Shown: positions 8,401-18,019 of the stretch, piece after piece
Layout of the letters: each line of letters begins with the position of its first letter
Position numbering within the stretch: the first letter of the stretch is position 1
Source of the DNA: Paenibacillus sp. FSL A5-0031
GTDB lineage: Bacteria > Bacillota > Bacilli > Paenibacillales > Paenibacillaceae
Length of the DNA stretch: 64,000 nucleotides
Assembly: GCF_001956295.1 (NCBI RefSeq)
Contig: NZ_MRTD01000012.1
Location: 62,001 to 126,000 of the forward strand
Reading direction: 5' to 3'
Program-made: the position numbers and the translations under genes
Notes under the pieces: model-generated
Seen by the model: the letters and a program-made list of their open reading frames with translations, nothing else
Database searches by the model: none
What the model was told of the DNA's origin: nothing

Positions 8401-11400
8401 ATGCAACCGAAAGAATGGCTGTACCATATTGAGAAATGGCTAAAGGAGAAAGAGCAGTATTTGTATCGTCATATTGCACCTCTGTCATTCGAATATTTAC
8501 CTGCCGATTGCCGGCTGTCGTACGAGGAGGCGCTTCAAGGACATTACGTCCAATTGGAACCGGGCACCGAGTGGGGCGAGAAATGGCATTATGGCTGGTT
8601 TAAAGCAAGCGTGCGTTGTCCACTAGAGGCAGCAGGAGAACGTGTGGAGCTGCAGCTGGCGCTTGGCGGAGAAAGCACAATATATGTAAATGGCAAACTC
8701 GCAGGCGCTTATGATTTGCAGCATCATTCCCTTACTTTGACAAGAGAAGCTTTTGGCGGACAATGTTTTGAGGTTGTGGCCGAGGCGTATGCAGGGCATG
8801 ACCGTGATCTTCCGATTTACGGACAGTCGTTTTTGACGATTCTTAATGAAGAGCTATATCAATTTTTTATTGATCTGAATGTGCTGCTCCAGCTTCGAGC
8901 GGTCCTCCCGCCAAGCTCATTAAGGGTTTCCGAGCTTGATCAAGCCTTCTTAAAGCTGATTGCATTCATGAATTGGGGTTTGGAAGGCGAAGAGCTGACG
9001 AAGCAGGCGATACAAGGCAGGGTGATCATGAAGCCTTTGCTTGATTGTGTGAACGGTTCAACCGTACCGAAGCTGTATATGATGGGGCAATCCCATTTGG
9101 ATATCGCTTGGCTGTGGCCGATCGAGGAGACAAAACGCAAGATTGCCCGTACGATGTCTAATCAGCTAAGTTTGCTCGATGAATATCCGGAATATCGTTA
9201 TGTGCAAAGCCAGCCTTACTTGTTTCAATTAGCAAAGGATTTATATCCGGAGTTGTACGATCGAATAAAGCGTTATGTAGCGGAAGGAAGAATTATTCCC
9301 GAAGGCGGCATGTGGGTTGAGCCGGATACGAATATTCCGAGCGGTGAGAGTTTAATCCGTCAGTTTTTGTACGGCGAACGTTTTTTTAGAGAAGAATTTG
9401 GCGTAACTAATGAAATGCTTTGGCTGCCTGATGTATTTGGCTATTCCGGCAATCTGCCTCAAATTATGAAAAAATGCGGAATCAACTATTTTGCATCGAT
9501 AAAAATGTATCAAACCTATGATAATATTACGGACCCCTTTCCGTTTAATACGTTTACGTGGGTAGGCATAGACGGCTCAGCAGTGCCCGTGCATCTGCTT
9601 GATTATGGTCCATTCCCAAATCCGGCTGATGTGAAATACGCCAGCTTCCAGTGGGAAGAGAGAGTGCAAAAGGAAGGGATCTCCACGCGACTGGTGCAAT
9701 TCGGCTATGGAGACGGAGGCGGCGGGGCAAACCGCGATGACCTCGAGTTTCTGCGACGGATGGCTAATCTCGAAGGAATACCGCAAACCGTCATTTCTTC
9801 CCCCATCGAATACTTTGAGGATTTGCAGCGAAGAGGCATGCCGGATGCTCATTATGTAGGCGAGCTCTATTATCCGGCGCATCGCGGGACACTTACCTCG
9901 CAGGCTAAGATGAAGCGGGGCAATCGTAAAAGCGAGATTGCGCTTCGTGAAGCAGAACTGTGGGCCGCTGCCGCTTATTTAAGGGGACGCGCAACCTATC
10001 CGAAGAAGCTGCTCGATGAGGCATGGCGCAAGCTGCTGCTCCTGCAATTTCATGATATTTTACCGGGGACATCCATCACGAGAGTGCATGAGGAAGCGGA
10101 GGCTGATTTCGAAGAACTGCTGCAATTGGCGGCAGAACTAGGCCAAGCAGCTGCATCTGCGCTCACGGATGGGTCCAATGATGGCATAACCTACTTTAAT
10201 TCACTGCCTTGGGTTCGGACAGCACTCATTGAGCTGCCAGACAACTATGTTGGCGCACGGAATTCTGAAGGGGAATTACTAGACCTTCAGCTTTATGGGG
10301 ATAAGAAAGTTGCTAAAGTGGTCATTCCCGCGATGAGCCATCTCTCTGTCATGCCAGATGAAGCAGGAGAGATAAGCGAAGGAGTCAGAGCAACCTCGAA
10401 CAGTCTAGAAAACGAGTGCTTAAAAATGACCTTTAATGATTACGGTGAAATCACAAGTTTGTTCGATAAGGAAACGAATGAGGAATGGGCAAGCGGCTTA
10501 AGCAATCAATTTCTGCTTTACCGTGATCAGCCTTCTAATTATGATGCATGGGAAATTGATCGCAGATATGCGGACTCTGTCATTATTTTGAGGGAGCCTG
10601 CGAAAATGACGGTCAGCACTCAGGGGGCTCTGTTTGCTGAAATTCAGCTGAAGCGTACGATCAATGAATCTGTTATTTTGCAAAAAATTCGTTTGGAGCG
10701 CGGCAGCAGAAGGGTTGATTTTCGTACAAAGGTAGATTGGAGAGAGAAGCATAAGCTGCTTAAAGTAGGCTTCAAGGTTAATCTCCACGCTTCTGAGATG
10801 ATGAATGAAATTCAGTTCGGTTATGTGAAACGGCCCAATCACCATTCACGCCCGCATGATGCTGATCGTTTTGAAGTGAGCCAGCACAAATGGTCGTCAA
10901 TCGTGGAAGGGGATCGCGTATTTTCTTTACTCAACGATGGCAAATACGGGCTGAACGCTTGCGGCAAGGAAATGAATTTGACCCTGCTTCGCTCGCCGAC
11001 CTGGCCGGATGATCGGGCAGATGAAGGTCAGCATGAATTCACCTATGCGCTTCATGTTTGGAACAACGGCTTTATGAGCAGCCCAGTCATACGCGAGGCT
11101 TATGAACTCAACTGTCCGGTGCTTGCCGCTGCTGGACAGGCCGAACCTGCCGCTGCGCTTCTGACATGCGATCAGCCTAATATTATGATTGACACGATTA
11201 AGCTTAATGAGGGTGACTTGGATGATTGGATTGCTCGAATATATGAAGCGAAAGGAGCCTCAACTCGCTGCTCCGTACAATCCGGATTCGAGCTAGCATC
11301 GGCATGTGAAACCGACATGCTGGAGGAGCAGCCCATTCGCACGCTTGAAATCATACCTGGCTCTAATACCATTCTGTTATCCTTTAAGCCTTTTGAGGTG

Positions 11401-11433
11401 AAGACGATTCGTTTCAGAACTATCCTTCATTAA
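8401..11433 (+). CDS. GH38 alpha-mannosidase
   Basis: The 1010-residue protein has no signal peptide and should be cytoplasmic. The N-terminal part is a beta-sandwich accessory domain. The GH38 catalytic domain carries QSHLDIAWLWPIEETKRK around residue 230, whose His and Asp are zinc ligands, and LPDVFGYSGNLPQI around residue 342 with the nucleophile Asp. The C-terminal third is the usual GH38 beta-sandwich region. It should release mannose from alpha-mannosides brought in by the transporter just upstream. ATG 8401 is chosen because ACGAGGAG lies six bases before it; a GTG at 8371 in frame has no ribosome binding site. It is the last gene of the operon. Confidence 0.9.
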   Translation: MQPKEWLYHIEKWLKEKEQYLYRHIAPLSFEYLPADCRLSYEEALQGHYVQLEPGTEWGEKWHYGWFKASVRCPLEAAGERVELQLALGGESTIYVNGKLAGAYDLQHHSLTLTREAFGGQCFEVVAEAYAGHDRDLPIYGQSFLTILNEELYQFFIDLNVLLQLRAVLPPSSLRVSELDQAFLKLIAFMNWGLEGEELTKQAIQGRVIMKPLLDCVNGSTVPKLYMMGQSHLDIAWLWPIEETKRKIARTMSNQLSLLDEYPEYRYVQSQPYLFQLAKDLYPELYDRIKRYVAEGRIIPEGGMWVEPDTNIPSGESLIRQFLYGERFFREEFGVTNEMLWLPDVFGYSGNLPQIMKKCGINYFASIKMYQTYDNITDPFPFNTFTWVGIDGSAVPVHLLDYGPFPNPADVKYASFQWEERVQKEGISTRLVQFGYGDGGGGANRDDLEFLRRMANLEGIPQTVISSPIEYFEDLQRRGMPDAHYVGELYYPAHRGTLTSQAKMKRGNRKSEIALREAELWAAAAYLRGRATYPKKLLDEAWRKLLLLQFHDILPGTSITRVHEEAEADFEELLQLAAELGQAAASALTDGSNDGITYFNSLPWVRTALIELPDNYVGARNSEGELLDLQLYGDKKVAKVVIPAMSHLSVMPDEAGEISEGVRATSNSLENECLKMTFNDYGEITSLFDKETNEEWASGLSNQFLLYRDQPSNYDAWEIDRRYADSVIILREPAKMTVSTQGALFAEIQLKRTINESVILQKIRLERGSRRVDFRTKVDWREKHKLLKVGFKVNLHASEMMNEIQFGYVKRPNHHSRPHDADRFEVSQHKWSSIVEGDRVFSLLNDGKYGLNACGKEMNLTLLRSPTWPDDRADEGQHEFTYALHVWNNGFMSSPVIREAYELNCPVLAAAGQAEPAAALLTCDQPNIMIDTIKLNEGDLDDWIARIYEAKGASTRCSVQSGFELASACETDMLEEQPIRTLEIIPGSNTILLSFKPFEVKTIRFRTILH

Positions 11434-11444
11434 AGTAATCCATG

Positions 11445-11481
11445 CAGCACTCGCTCTTCTAGCAGGAGCGAGAAGCTGCTT
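11445..11481. other. Stem-loop after the GH38 gene without T run
   Basis: GCAGC/CTCGCTC pairs with GAGCGAG/GCTGC around a nine-base loop. No poly-T follows, so it is either a weak terminator or a 3' mRNA stabiliser. Confidence 0.4.
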
Positions 11482-11533
11482 AGGATATAACGCTGTGTAA
11501 GAAAGGAGGATATGTATTTTTCTTTTCTTTTTA

Positions 11534-11547
11534 TGTAAGCGCTTTAT
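11534..11547 (+). promoter_or_regulatory. Candidate cre site
   Basis: TGTAAGCGCTTTAT is close to the cre consensus with a palindromic AAGCGCTT core. It lies 22 bp before the start of the secreted hydrolase, where CcpA could block transcription. Confidence 0.5.
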
Positions 11548-11569
11548 AATTGAGGGGGAGGCAATGTTC

Positions 11570-14323
11570 ATGGTTCAAAACAAGTGGAGAAAACATTTGA
11601 AAAGAGGAGGAGTGACGGTTTTGCTGTTTTCACTGTTAGGCGCTTCAACCTTCGGTACCCCGTTTGGTCCTGAGCGAGCGAATGCGGATGGTTTGACAGC
11701 GGCTCATGCTCAGCGTATCGCAGCTGCTTATCAAGGTGTCTATACGTCACCGCCATCCAACAGTAATTTTTCACGCACGCCGAATGCGCCTTTGCTTGGA
11801 AACGGTGATGTAGGTGTGACCATGGTAGGCAATATTGACAATATGGTCATGGTGCTCGGCAAAAATGAATTTTGGTCGCTTGCCGAAGGACAGGTGAAGT
11901 CGATGGCAAGACTAAACATTGCAGTCGCTTCAATGAATGGGGCGTCCTATCTTGCAGAGCAAAAGCTTGCCAGTGCGCAAGTTAACGGTACGTTTAGTCT
12001 TGCTGGCAATACGATTCGAACAGAAAGCTGGATGCAGGCAACGGATACCGTAAATAATTTACTGCTTACCAAGTTTACTTATACAGGCAGCGGGTCCAAA
12101 TCAGCAGCCATCTCGCTTGCCAAAGGCAATGAGAACAGCTATGCCAGCTCATCTGGTTCATCAGGAGATGTGCTCTATCTGGATGTCAGGGGAGATAGCG
12201 CGGATACGATAAGCGGCTATAATACAAGAAAAGTGAGAATTGCCACTCGAATTGTAGGCACAGCAGGTTCGATCAGCGGCAATACGCTAACGTTTACGAT
12301 GACGCCGGGCAACACGTATTCGCTGGTTACGAGTATAATGAGCGATGCTGACAGCAGCGGTTACCAAGCGGCAGCGATAAACAATGTCAGCTCCAAAACG
12401 CAGGCGAATGTGGATGCACTGCAGACAAGCCATCAGAGCTGGTGGAGCAGCTTTTATGGCAAATCCTTCATTGAAATTCCGAATAAGACAATTGAGCAGT
12501 CATTTTATGCGTCGCTTTATTTGATGGGCAGTACGTCTCGAGCTGGGGAGATGGCACCTGGCTTATGGGGGAACTGGCTAGCCCGCAACGGTGAATGGAA
12601 AGGCGATTATCACCTCAACTACAACTACGAAGCCCCCTTTTATTTTACATTGCCAACCAATCATATTGAGCTTGCAGAAAACTATGACAAACCAGTACTG
12701 GATTGGATTCCAAAAGGACAGGCGTTAGCGGCGGCTAATGGTTATAGCGGCGTATTTTATCCTGTTGGACTGGGACCTCTTCCGAATGGGTCAAGTGACG
12801 GCAATATCCATGGTCAAAAAACGAATGCTGCTTTTGCTGCGACCAATATGATTATGCGGTATTACAATACGAATGACATGTCCTATGCAAGCATGGTGTA
12901 TCCTTATCTGAAGCAGGTTTCGGCATTTTGGCAAAATTATTTGGTTTGGGATGGAGCGAGATATGACATTGTCAACGATGCGCAGCATGAGGGTGATGCT
13001 TATCCGCAAACGAATGGCATCATGTCGCTTGGCCTTGTCCGTTATTTGCTGCAGGGAAGCATCGATATGAGCGTCGCATTAAATCAGGATGCGGCACTGC
13101 GGACGACTTGGCAAAACATAGTAAACAATCTTAGTCCATTCCCAACGTTTACACGGAACGGCCAGACCGTATTTAGGTACACGGAGATTGGCCGGGAATG
13201 GAGCACTGATAATGCCATTGGTATTCAGCATATTTACCCTGCTGGCCAAATCGGGTTGTCTAGTGACGCTTCAACACTTCAAACAGCCAAAAATATGGTA
13301 GACCAATTGGGCAGCTGGAACGACGGCAATGGCACAAACACATTTTATCCTGCAGCAGCAAGGGTCGGTTATAATCCAGCTTCTCTATTAACTCGTTTAA
13401 CCTCGTTCATTAACGGCTACAGCTATCAAAATCTTCATATTGCAACGAACGGCGGCGGTATCGAAAACTTTAATACGGTTCCTGCGACAATCTCGGAAAT
13501 GTTCTTGCAGTCCTTCCAAGGGAAAATAAGAATATTCCCGAACTGGCCGGAAAATACGGATGCAAAGTATGGCGATCTGAGAGCTGATGGGGCGTTTCTT
13601 GTTTCGAGTGAAAAAAGAAACAATCAGGTGCAATATGTACGATTGATTAGTGAAAAAGGCAAATCGGCAGCAATCGTCAACCCATGGCCGAATCAAACGG
13701 TGCGTGTTTACCGCAATGGCGTAGATGCTGGAACTGTAACGGGCGCTGAGTTTACGATTACAACTTCAGTTAATGAGACGGTGCACCTTGCACTGAGTGG
13801 TACAGCTTACAGCACGATTGTGCAGCTGATGAATCAAGCGCTAAGCGGGGGCGGTGTGACAAACCCTGGCAATCTCGCGCTTAATAAAACGACAGCTGCA
13901 AGCGATACCATTGGGGGAACGGAAACGAAGGAGAAAGCAGTTGACGGATCTGCCAGCTCGAAGTGGACATCGCTGCCACTGAGTTCAGCGCCGGGAGATA
14001 AATGGCTGAGTGTGAATTTGGGCGCTAATGTCATGATTAACCGCTGGGTTGTGAAGCATGCTGGTTCAGGAGGAGAGTCTGCGGCTTACAACACTAAAAA
14101 TTTCAAGCTGCAAAATAGTAATGACGGTGCAGTCTGGACGGATGTTGATGTAGTTACAGGCAATACAGCTTCGGTTACAGATCGCACAGTCGTGCCTTTT
14201 AGCGCCAATTATGTGAGGCTGTATATTACAGCTCCAGTACAAGATAATGCTGGATACTATCAAGTGCCGGGCGATCGAAGCAATGCTCGCATTTACGAGC
14301 TAGAGTTGTATGGACCGTCATAA
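11570..14323 (+). CDS. Secreted (alpha/alpha)6-barrel glycoside hydrolase (GH95-like) with F5/8C domain
   Basis: The 917-residue protein has a signal peptide (about 1-38). A beta-sandwich domain follows with PNAPLLGNGDVGVTMVGN, which resembles the start of GH95-type enzymes. The central region is a six-hairpin barrel, and a C-terminal domain contains IRIFPNWPENTDAKYGDLRA. An F5/8C carbohydrate-binding domain (about 767-917, NLALNKTTAASD onward) ends the protein. GH95 enzymes are alpha-L-fucosidases/galactosidases, but this is a divergent relative and its substrate is uncertain. ATG 11570 lies eight bases from GGAGG, while ATG 11564 lies only two, so the later start is chosen. It is probably transcribed separately, with its own cre-like element. 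Confidence 0.7.
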   Translation: MVQNKWRKHLKRGGVTVLLFSLLGASTFGTPFGPERANADGLTAAHAQRIAAAYQGVYTSPPSNSNFSRTPNAPLLGNGDVGVTMVGNIDNMVMVLGKNEFWSLAEGQVKSMARLNIAVASMNGASYLAEQKLASAQVNGTFSLAGNTIRTESWMQATDTVNNLLLTKFTYTGSGSKSAAISLAKGNENSYASSSGSSGDVLYLDVRGDSADTISGYNTRKVRIATRIVGTAGSISGNTLTFTMTPGNTYSLVTSIMSDADSSGYQAAAINNVSSKTQANVDALQTSHQSWWSSFYGKSFIEIPNKTIEQSFYASLYLMGSTSRAGEMAPGLWGNWLARNGEWKGDYHLNYNYEAPFYFTLPTNHIELAENYDKPVLDWIPKGQALAAANGYSGVFYPVGLGPLPNGSSDGNIHGQKTNAAFAATNMIMRYYNTNDMSYASMVYPYLKQVSAFWQNYLVWDGARYDIVNDAQHEGDAYPQTNGIMSLGLVRYLLQGSIDMSVALNQDAALRTTWQNIVNNLSPFPTFTRNGQTVFRYTEIGREWSTDNAIGIQHIYPAGQIGLSSDASTLQTAKNMVDQLGSWNDGNGTNTFYPAAARVGYNPASLLTRLTSFINGYSYQNLHIATNGGGIENFNTVPATISEMFLQSFQGKIRIFPNWPENTDAKYGDLRADGAFLVSSEKRNNQVQYVRLISEKGKSAAIVNPWPNQTVRVYRNGVDAGTVTGAEFTITTSVNETVHLALSGTAYSTIVQLMNQALSGGGVTNPGNLALNKTTAASDTIGGTETKEKAVDGSASSKWTSLPLSSAPGDKWLSVNLGANVMINRWVVKHAGSGGESAAYNTKNFKLQNSNDGAVWTDVDVVTGNTASVTDRTVVPFSANYVRLYITAPVQDNAGYYQVPGDRSNARIYELELYGPS

Positions 14324-14345
14324 TTTCTTTTGATTTATGCTGTAG

Positions 14346-14382
14346 AAGAGAGTGTCCAAATAGGGGATGCTCTCTTTTTTTA
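14346..14382 (+). terminator. Rho-independent terminator
   Basis: AAGAGAGTGTCC (14346-14357) pairs imperfectly with GGGGATGCTCTCTT (14363-14376) and is followed by a long T run. Confidence 0.75.
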
Positions 14383-14521
14383 TATTGTAACTACTAAGGC
14401 AATAAGCATCATAGGATTAGGAAAGAGGCTAACAATAGGACAGAAAGTTTAAAAATGCCTCATGTGGAATGCCGTGTGATTGACTTAAACTAAACGAGAC
14501 ACGGAAAGGAAAGGTGAGGGC

Positions 14522-15745
14522 ATGGCGAAAATAACGGGAATCAAATGTATTCGAACGCGTAAGAACGGAACTTGGACGATCGTAAAGGTGATGACCGATC
14601 AAGACGGGCTTTATGGACTCGGCTCGGCTTCGGATGTCTACAATCCGGAAGCCGTTGTACAAGTTATTGAGCAATTGCTGGCGCCGCTTCTGATCGGCAA
14701 AGATGCCGCTAACATAGAAGATTTGTGGCAGACGATGTATATGAGCGGCTATTGGAGAAACGGAGCTATTTTGCATACGGCTATCGGCGGTATTGATATG
14801 GCATTATGGGATATTAAAGGGAAGGAAGCGGGGTTGCCGGTCTATCAATTGCTCGGCGGGGCAAGCCGCGCGGCTGTTCCTTGTTATGGACATGCAGGTG
14901 GATCGGATATTTCCGAGCTCAAAGAGGATGTGCAGCGTTTTATGGAGGAGGGCTATACCGTCATTCGCGTACAGATGGGCGGGTATGGGGGAGGCGGCTT
15001 CATTAACGCTGACAAGGCGAACCTGCCGGAGCGTGCTTGGACAAAAGGTCCAGTGTTTGACGAGCAGGCTTATTTGAATGCCATCCCGAACATGTTCGAG
15101 CAATTGCGGACAACGTTTGGCATGGGTATCCAGTTTACGCATGATGTCCATGAGCATTTGTCGCCTATCAATGCGATCCAGCTGGCGAAGCGGGTTGAGC
15201 CCTATGGTCTGTTCTTTCTTGAAGATGCGCTCGCACCGGAGCAAATTAGCTGGTATCGCCATCTTCGTCAGCAGAGCGCAACGCCGCAGGCGGTTGGCGA
15301 GCTGTTCGTGAATCCGCAGGAGTGGACGGAGCTCGTTAAGGAGAGACTGATTGATTTCATTCGCGTTCGCGTCTCGAAGGCTGGGGGCATTACGCCATGC
15401 CGCAAAATAGCAGCGCTGTGCGAGGCGTTTGGCGTACGTACCGCGTGGCAGGAAGGCGGAGAGAATGATCCCGTTAACCAAGCGGCAGCGGTACATCTTG
15501 ATATGGCGATATGGAATTTCGGCATTCAGGAAGTGAACCATTTTAGAGCGGAAGAGCTTGATGCCTTTGAGGGGCATATCGTTAGAAAGGGCGGTTATCT
15601 TTACCCTTCGAACAAGCCGGGTCTTGGCATTGAGCTGGATGAGCTGAAGGCGCAGCTGCTCGTTGGGGATAACTGGAATCGCTCCGCATATCACAATCCT
15701 TATCATCTGGATCGAAAGGCTGACGGTACGCTTGTGCGGCCATAA
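14522..15745 (+). CDS. Enolase-superfamily sugar-acid dehydratase (RspA/ManD type)
   Basis: The 407-residue protein has the N-terminal capping domain and the barrel of mandelate racemase/enolase-superfamily enzymes. The ManD/RspA signature is visible: IRVQMGGYG, with the Arg and Tyr expected in the active site; HDVHEHL near residue 208, giving metal-ligand Asp and catalytic His; LEDAL near 233; and GELFVNPQEW near 259. These supply the three metal ligands. Family members dehydrate D-mannonate or D-gluconate, and many have low activity or regulatory roles. GGTGAGGGC precedes ATG 14522. Its partner downstream is an NAD-dependent sugar dehydrogenase/epimerase, suggesting a uronic-acid or aldonic-acid step. 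The exact substrate is not determinable here. Confidence 0.82.
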   Translation: MAKITGIKCIRTRKNGTWTIVKVMTDQDGLYGLGSASDVYNPEAVVQVIEQLLAPLLIGKDAANIEDLWQTMYMSGYWRNGAILHTAIGGIDMALWDIKGKEAGLPVYQLLGGASRAAVPCYGHAGGSDISELKEDVQRFMEEGYTVIRVQMGGYGGGGFINADKANLPERAWTKGPVFDEQAYLNAIPNMFEQLRTTFGMGIQFTHDVHEHLSPINAIQLAKRVEPYGLFFLEDALAPEQISWYRHLRQQSATPQAVGELFVNPQEWTELVKERLIDFIRVRVSKAGGITPCRKIAALCEAFGVRTAWQEGGENDPVNQAAAVHLDMAIWNFGIQEVNHFRAEELDAFEGHIVRKGGYLYPSNKPGLGIELDELKAQLLVGDNWNRSAYHNPYHLDRKADGTLVRP

Positions 15746-15776
15746 TACAAAGTTGGAAATTGGAGGTGCTTCTTCT

Positions 15777-16613
15777 ATGAAAACAATTGCAGTAACTGGC
15801 GGGAGCGGCAAGCTCGGAACACAGCTCATTGGGGCGCTTCAGCAGGATGGCTATCAGGTTGTTTCCTTGGACAACGAGCGGTCAAATCAGCTGCATTGCA
15901 AGCAAATAAAAGTAGATTTAAATGATTTCGGGCAAGTCGTTTCAGCGCTGCACGGTGCGGATGCCATCGTACATATGGCTGCTATACCTGCACCGCTTGG
16001 CCATACGTACCCGCATATATTCGCGAACAACACGGTTGCAGCGTATCATATTTTGGAAGCCGCCTCGATTCTTGGTATTCGCAAGGTTGTTATGGGCTCA
16101 AGCGAGTCTTCTTACGGCTTTGCATGGGCACCGACGCCGTTTGCACCGGATTATTTGCCGCTGGACGAGGATCATCCGCAGCAGCCGCAAGAGTGCTACG
16201 GTCTGTCGAAGGTAGTGAATGAAGTGACCGCTGCGATGTTCGATCGAAGGAATGGCATGCAGGTCATTTCACTCCGTTTCTCTATGATTACTAAACCTGA
16301 GGATTACAAGCATCTTGCGGTTGATAAGCCGGATTCCTTTAAACATATTTTATGGAGCTATATTGATATACGAGATGCAGTCAGTGCATGTATCGCGTCG
16401 CTTCATGTGGAGGACCGCGGAGCGATTTGTCTCAATATTACGAGCAACGATACGCTTAGCGAATGGTCAACCGAGCGTTTGCTGCAGCAATTTTATCCGG
16501 GAGTCATCGATCTGCGCGCGCCTTTAACTGGACGGACAGCCGTAGTCAGCAATCAAATGGCGAAGGATACGCTGGATTGGAGCCCTAAGTATTCTTGGGC
16601 AGACCATCGGTAA
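15777..16613 (+). CDS. NAD-dependent epimerase/dehydratase, extended SDR (uronate dehydrogenase-like)
   Basis: The 278-residue protein starts with the Rossmann motif TGGSGKLG and carries the catalytic Tyr-Lys pair in ECYGLSKVVNE, with SSESSYGF supplying the Ser. This is an extended short-chain dehydrogenase that acts on a sugar or sugar nucleotide; similarity in length and layout to uronate dehydrogenases is suggestive only. ATG 15777 is selected because TGGAGGTG lies nine bases before it; the frame is open further upstream inside the dehydratase gene but without a ribosome binding site. The 31-bp gap to the dehydratase indicates co-transcription. Confidence 0.75.
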   Translation: MKTIAVTGGSGKLGTQLIGALQQDGYQVVSLDNERSNQLHCKQIKVDLNDFGQVVSALHGADAIVHMAAIPAPLGHTYPHIFANNTVAAYHILEAASILGIRKVVMGSSESSYGFAWAPTPFAPDYLPLDEDHPQQPQECYGLSKVVNEVTAAMFDRRNGMQVISLRFSMITKPEDYKHLAVDKPDSFKHILWSYIDIRDAVSACIASLHVEDRGAICLNITSNDTLSEWSTERLLQQFYPGVIDLRAPLTGRTAVVSNQMAKDTLDWSPKYSWADHR

Positions 16614-16634
16614 ACAGCTGAATAAGTACAAATG

Positions 16635-16685
16635 AAAGAGGCCAACTCAACAGGTGCAAACCTAGCGAGGCGGTCTCTTTTTTTA
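16635..16685 (+). terminator. Rho-independent terminator
   Basis: AAAGAGGCC (16635-16643) pairs with GGTCTCTTT (16672-16680), and an inner AGGT/ACCT hairpin lies between them. The T run continues to about 16685. Confidence 0.7.
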
Positions 16686-16726
16686 TTGGCAGCAGAAGAG
16701 ACTGATTATGGATTTGTTTCCATTAT

Positions 16727-16740
16727 AGAAAGCGCTTTCT
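16727..16740. promoter_or_regulatory. Perfect palindrome of cre/LacI-operator type
   Basis: AGAAAGCGCTTTCT is a perfect palindrome, extendable by T and A on the two sides, with the AAGCGCTT core used by CcpA and other LacI-family repressors. It lies about 150 bp upstream of the second transport operon. It is either a cre site or the operator of a dedicated LacI-type regulator. Confidence 0.55.
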
Positions 16741-16786
16741 AAGAATGGAGGGAAAATAGTGATTTTCAGCTGATAGAGGCTAATTT

Positions 16787-16816
16787 TTGACAACAAAAGA
16801 AAATATCACCTCATAT
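16787..16816 (+). promoter_or_regulatory. Possible promoter of the DUF5696/transport operon
   Basis: TTGACA (16787-16792), an 18-nt spacer and TCATAT (16811-16816), 70-100 bp upstream of the ATPase gene. The -10 box is poor, so this is only a candidate. Confidence 0.35.
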
Positions 16817-16888
16817 TTGCCGGCGAATGTATGCGTTAACATTAATAGTAGCAAGAGGAAGACAATACGTCATGAGAGGTGAGCAAGG

Positions 16889-18019
16889 GTGGGAAGCATT
16901 ACGTTTAGCCATGTATATAAGCACTATAAAGGGGAGTCGCGTCCGGCGGTCAACGATTTCCACCTTTCCATTGAGGAGGGGGAATTCCTGGTGCTCGTCG
17001 GTCCTTCCGGCTGCGGCAAATCAACAACGCTCCGGATGCTGGCTGGCCTAGAGGAAATCACCGAAGGAGATCTGTACATCGATGAGAAGTTCGTAAATTA
17101 TGTCTCGCCCAAGGACAGAGATATTGCGATGGTATTTCAGAACTACGCCCTATACCCGAATCTAACCGTTTACGAAAATATCGCGCTAGGACTTAAACTT
17201 CGCAAGACGGCAAAGCACGATATCGAGCTAAGGGTCAACCGTGTGGCGAAAATTTTGGAAATATCGCATCTGCTGGAGCGCAAGCCAAGCCAGCTGTCAG
17301 GCGGTCAGAAGCAGCGTGTCGCACTTGGCCGAGCGATAGCAAGGGAGCCGCAAGTGTTCCTCATGGATGAACCGCTGTCGAATCTCGATGCGAAGCTGCG
17401 TGCTCAAACAAGAGCGGAGATCATTAAGCTTCAGAGCGACCTCAAGCGGACGATGGTCTATGTGACGCATGATCAAGTCGAAGCGATGACAATGGGAACG
17501 CGGATTGTCGTTATGAAGGATGGCGTTATCCAGCAGGTTGCCCCGCCTCGCCAGCTTTATGATGAACCGACGAATTTGTTTGTCGCCGGATTTATCGGCT
17601 CGCCCCAAATGAATTTTATGGAGGGGAGCCTAGTCTTGGAGGATGGTCTTTATTATTTCGTTAATAAGCGAATAAAGCTGCTCGTTCCAGAACGTCATTA
17701 TGCGCATTTTGCGGTAAAAAGCGGATCGCTTCGCAACTGTGTGATGGGCATTCGCCCAGAGCATGTATGGCTGAAGCGGGAAGAAGCAAACGCGGAGGAG
17801 GAAGATTTCTTTCGATGCGTAGTAGAGATGACGGAAGTAACGGGAGCCGATTCGTACGTGTACGTGAAGGTAGGAGAGAAAACGCTCATTGGCAGAACGG
17901 AGCCGGAGATCGTTTATCACAAAGAGGAGAAGCTTGTCGCTAATTTCAACATGAGCAAGGTTCATTTCTTTGATGAGGAAACCGGCGTATCTTTGGCAGC
18001 TGGAGGAGAAGACAGATGA
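16889..18019 (+). CDS. Sugar ABC transporter ATP-binding protein (MalK/MsmX type)
   Basis: The 376-residue cytoplasmic ATPase has Walker A GPSGCGKST (about 38-46), Q-loop FQNYALYP, signature LSGGQKQR (about 136), Walker B VFLMDEP (about 157) and the switch His in YVTHDQVEA. The C-terminal TOBE/regulatory domain of MalK-like proteins follows. It is the only transport ATPase of its class in the window. It could drive both permease pairs of this operon and also the 6648/7538 permeases. GTG 16889 is preceded by GAGAGGTGAG. The stop overlaps the next gene (ATGA), indicating coupled translation. Confidence 0.9.
   Translation: MGSITFSHVYKHYKGESRPAVNDFHLSIEEGEFLVLVGPSGCGKSTTLRMLAGLEEITEGDLYIDEKFVNYVSPKDRDIAMVFQNYALYPNLTVYENIALGLKLRKTAKHDIELRVNRVAKILEISHLLERKPSQLSGGQKQRVALGRAIAREPQVFLMDEPLSNLDAKLRAQTRAEIIKLQSDLKRTMVYVTHDQVEAMTMGTRIVVMKDGVIQQVAPPRQLYDEPTNLFVAGFIGSPQMNFMEGSLVLEDGLYYFVNKRIKLLVPERHYAHFAVKSGSLRNCVMGIRPEHVWLKREEANAEEEDFFRCVVEMTEVTGADSYVYVKVGEKTLIGRTEPEIVYHKEEKLVANFNMSKVHFFDEETGVSLAAGGEDR

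Noticed and set aside
14804..15829. Long minus-strand open frame (341 codons) opposite the dehydratase gene
   Set aside because: It lies antisense to a clear enolase-superfamily gene, has an atypical Arg/Leu/Ile-rich composition and no ribosome binding site; a shadow of the codon pattern of the true gene.
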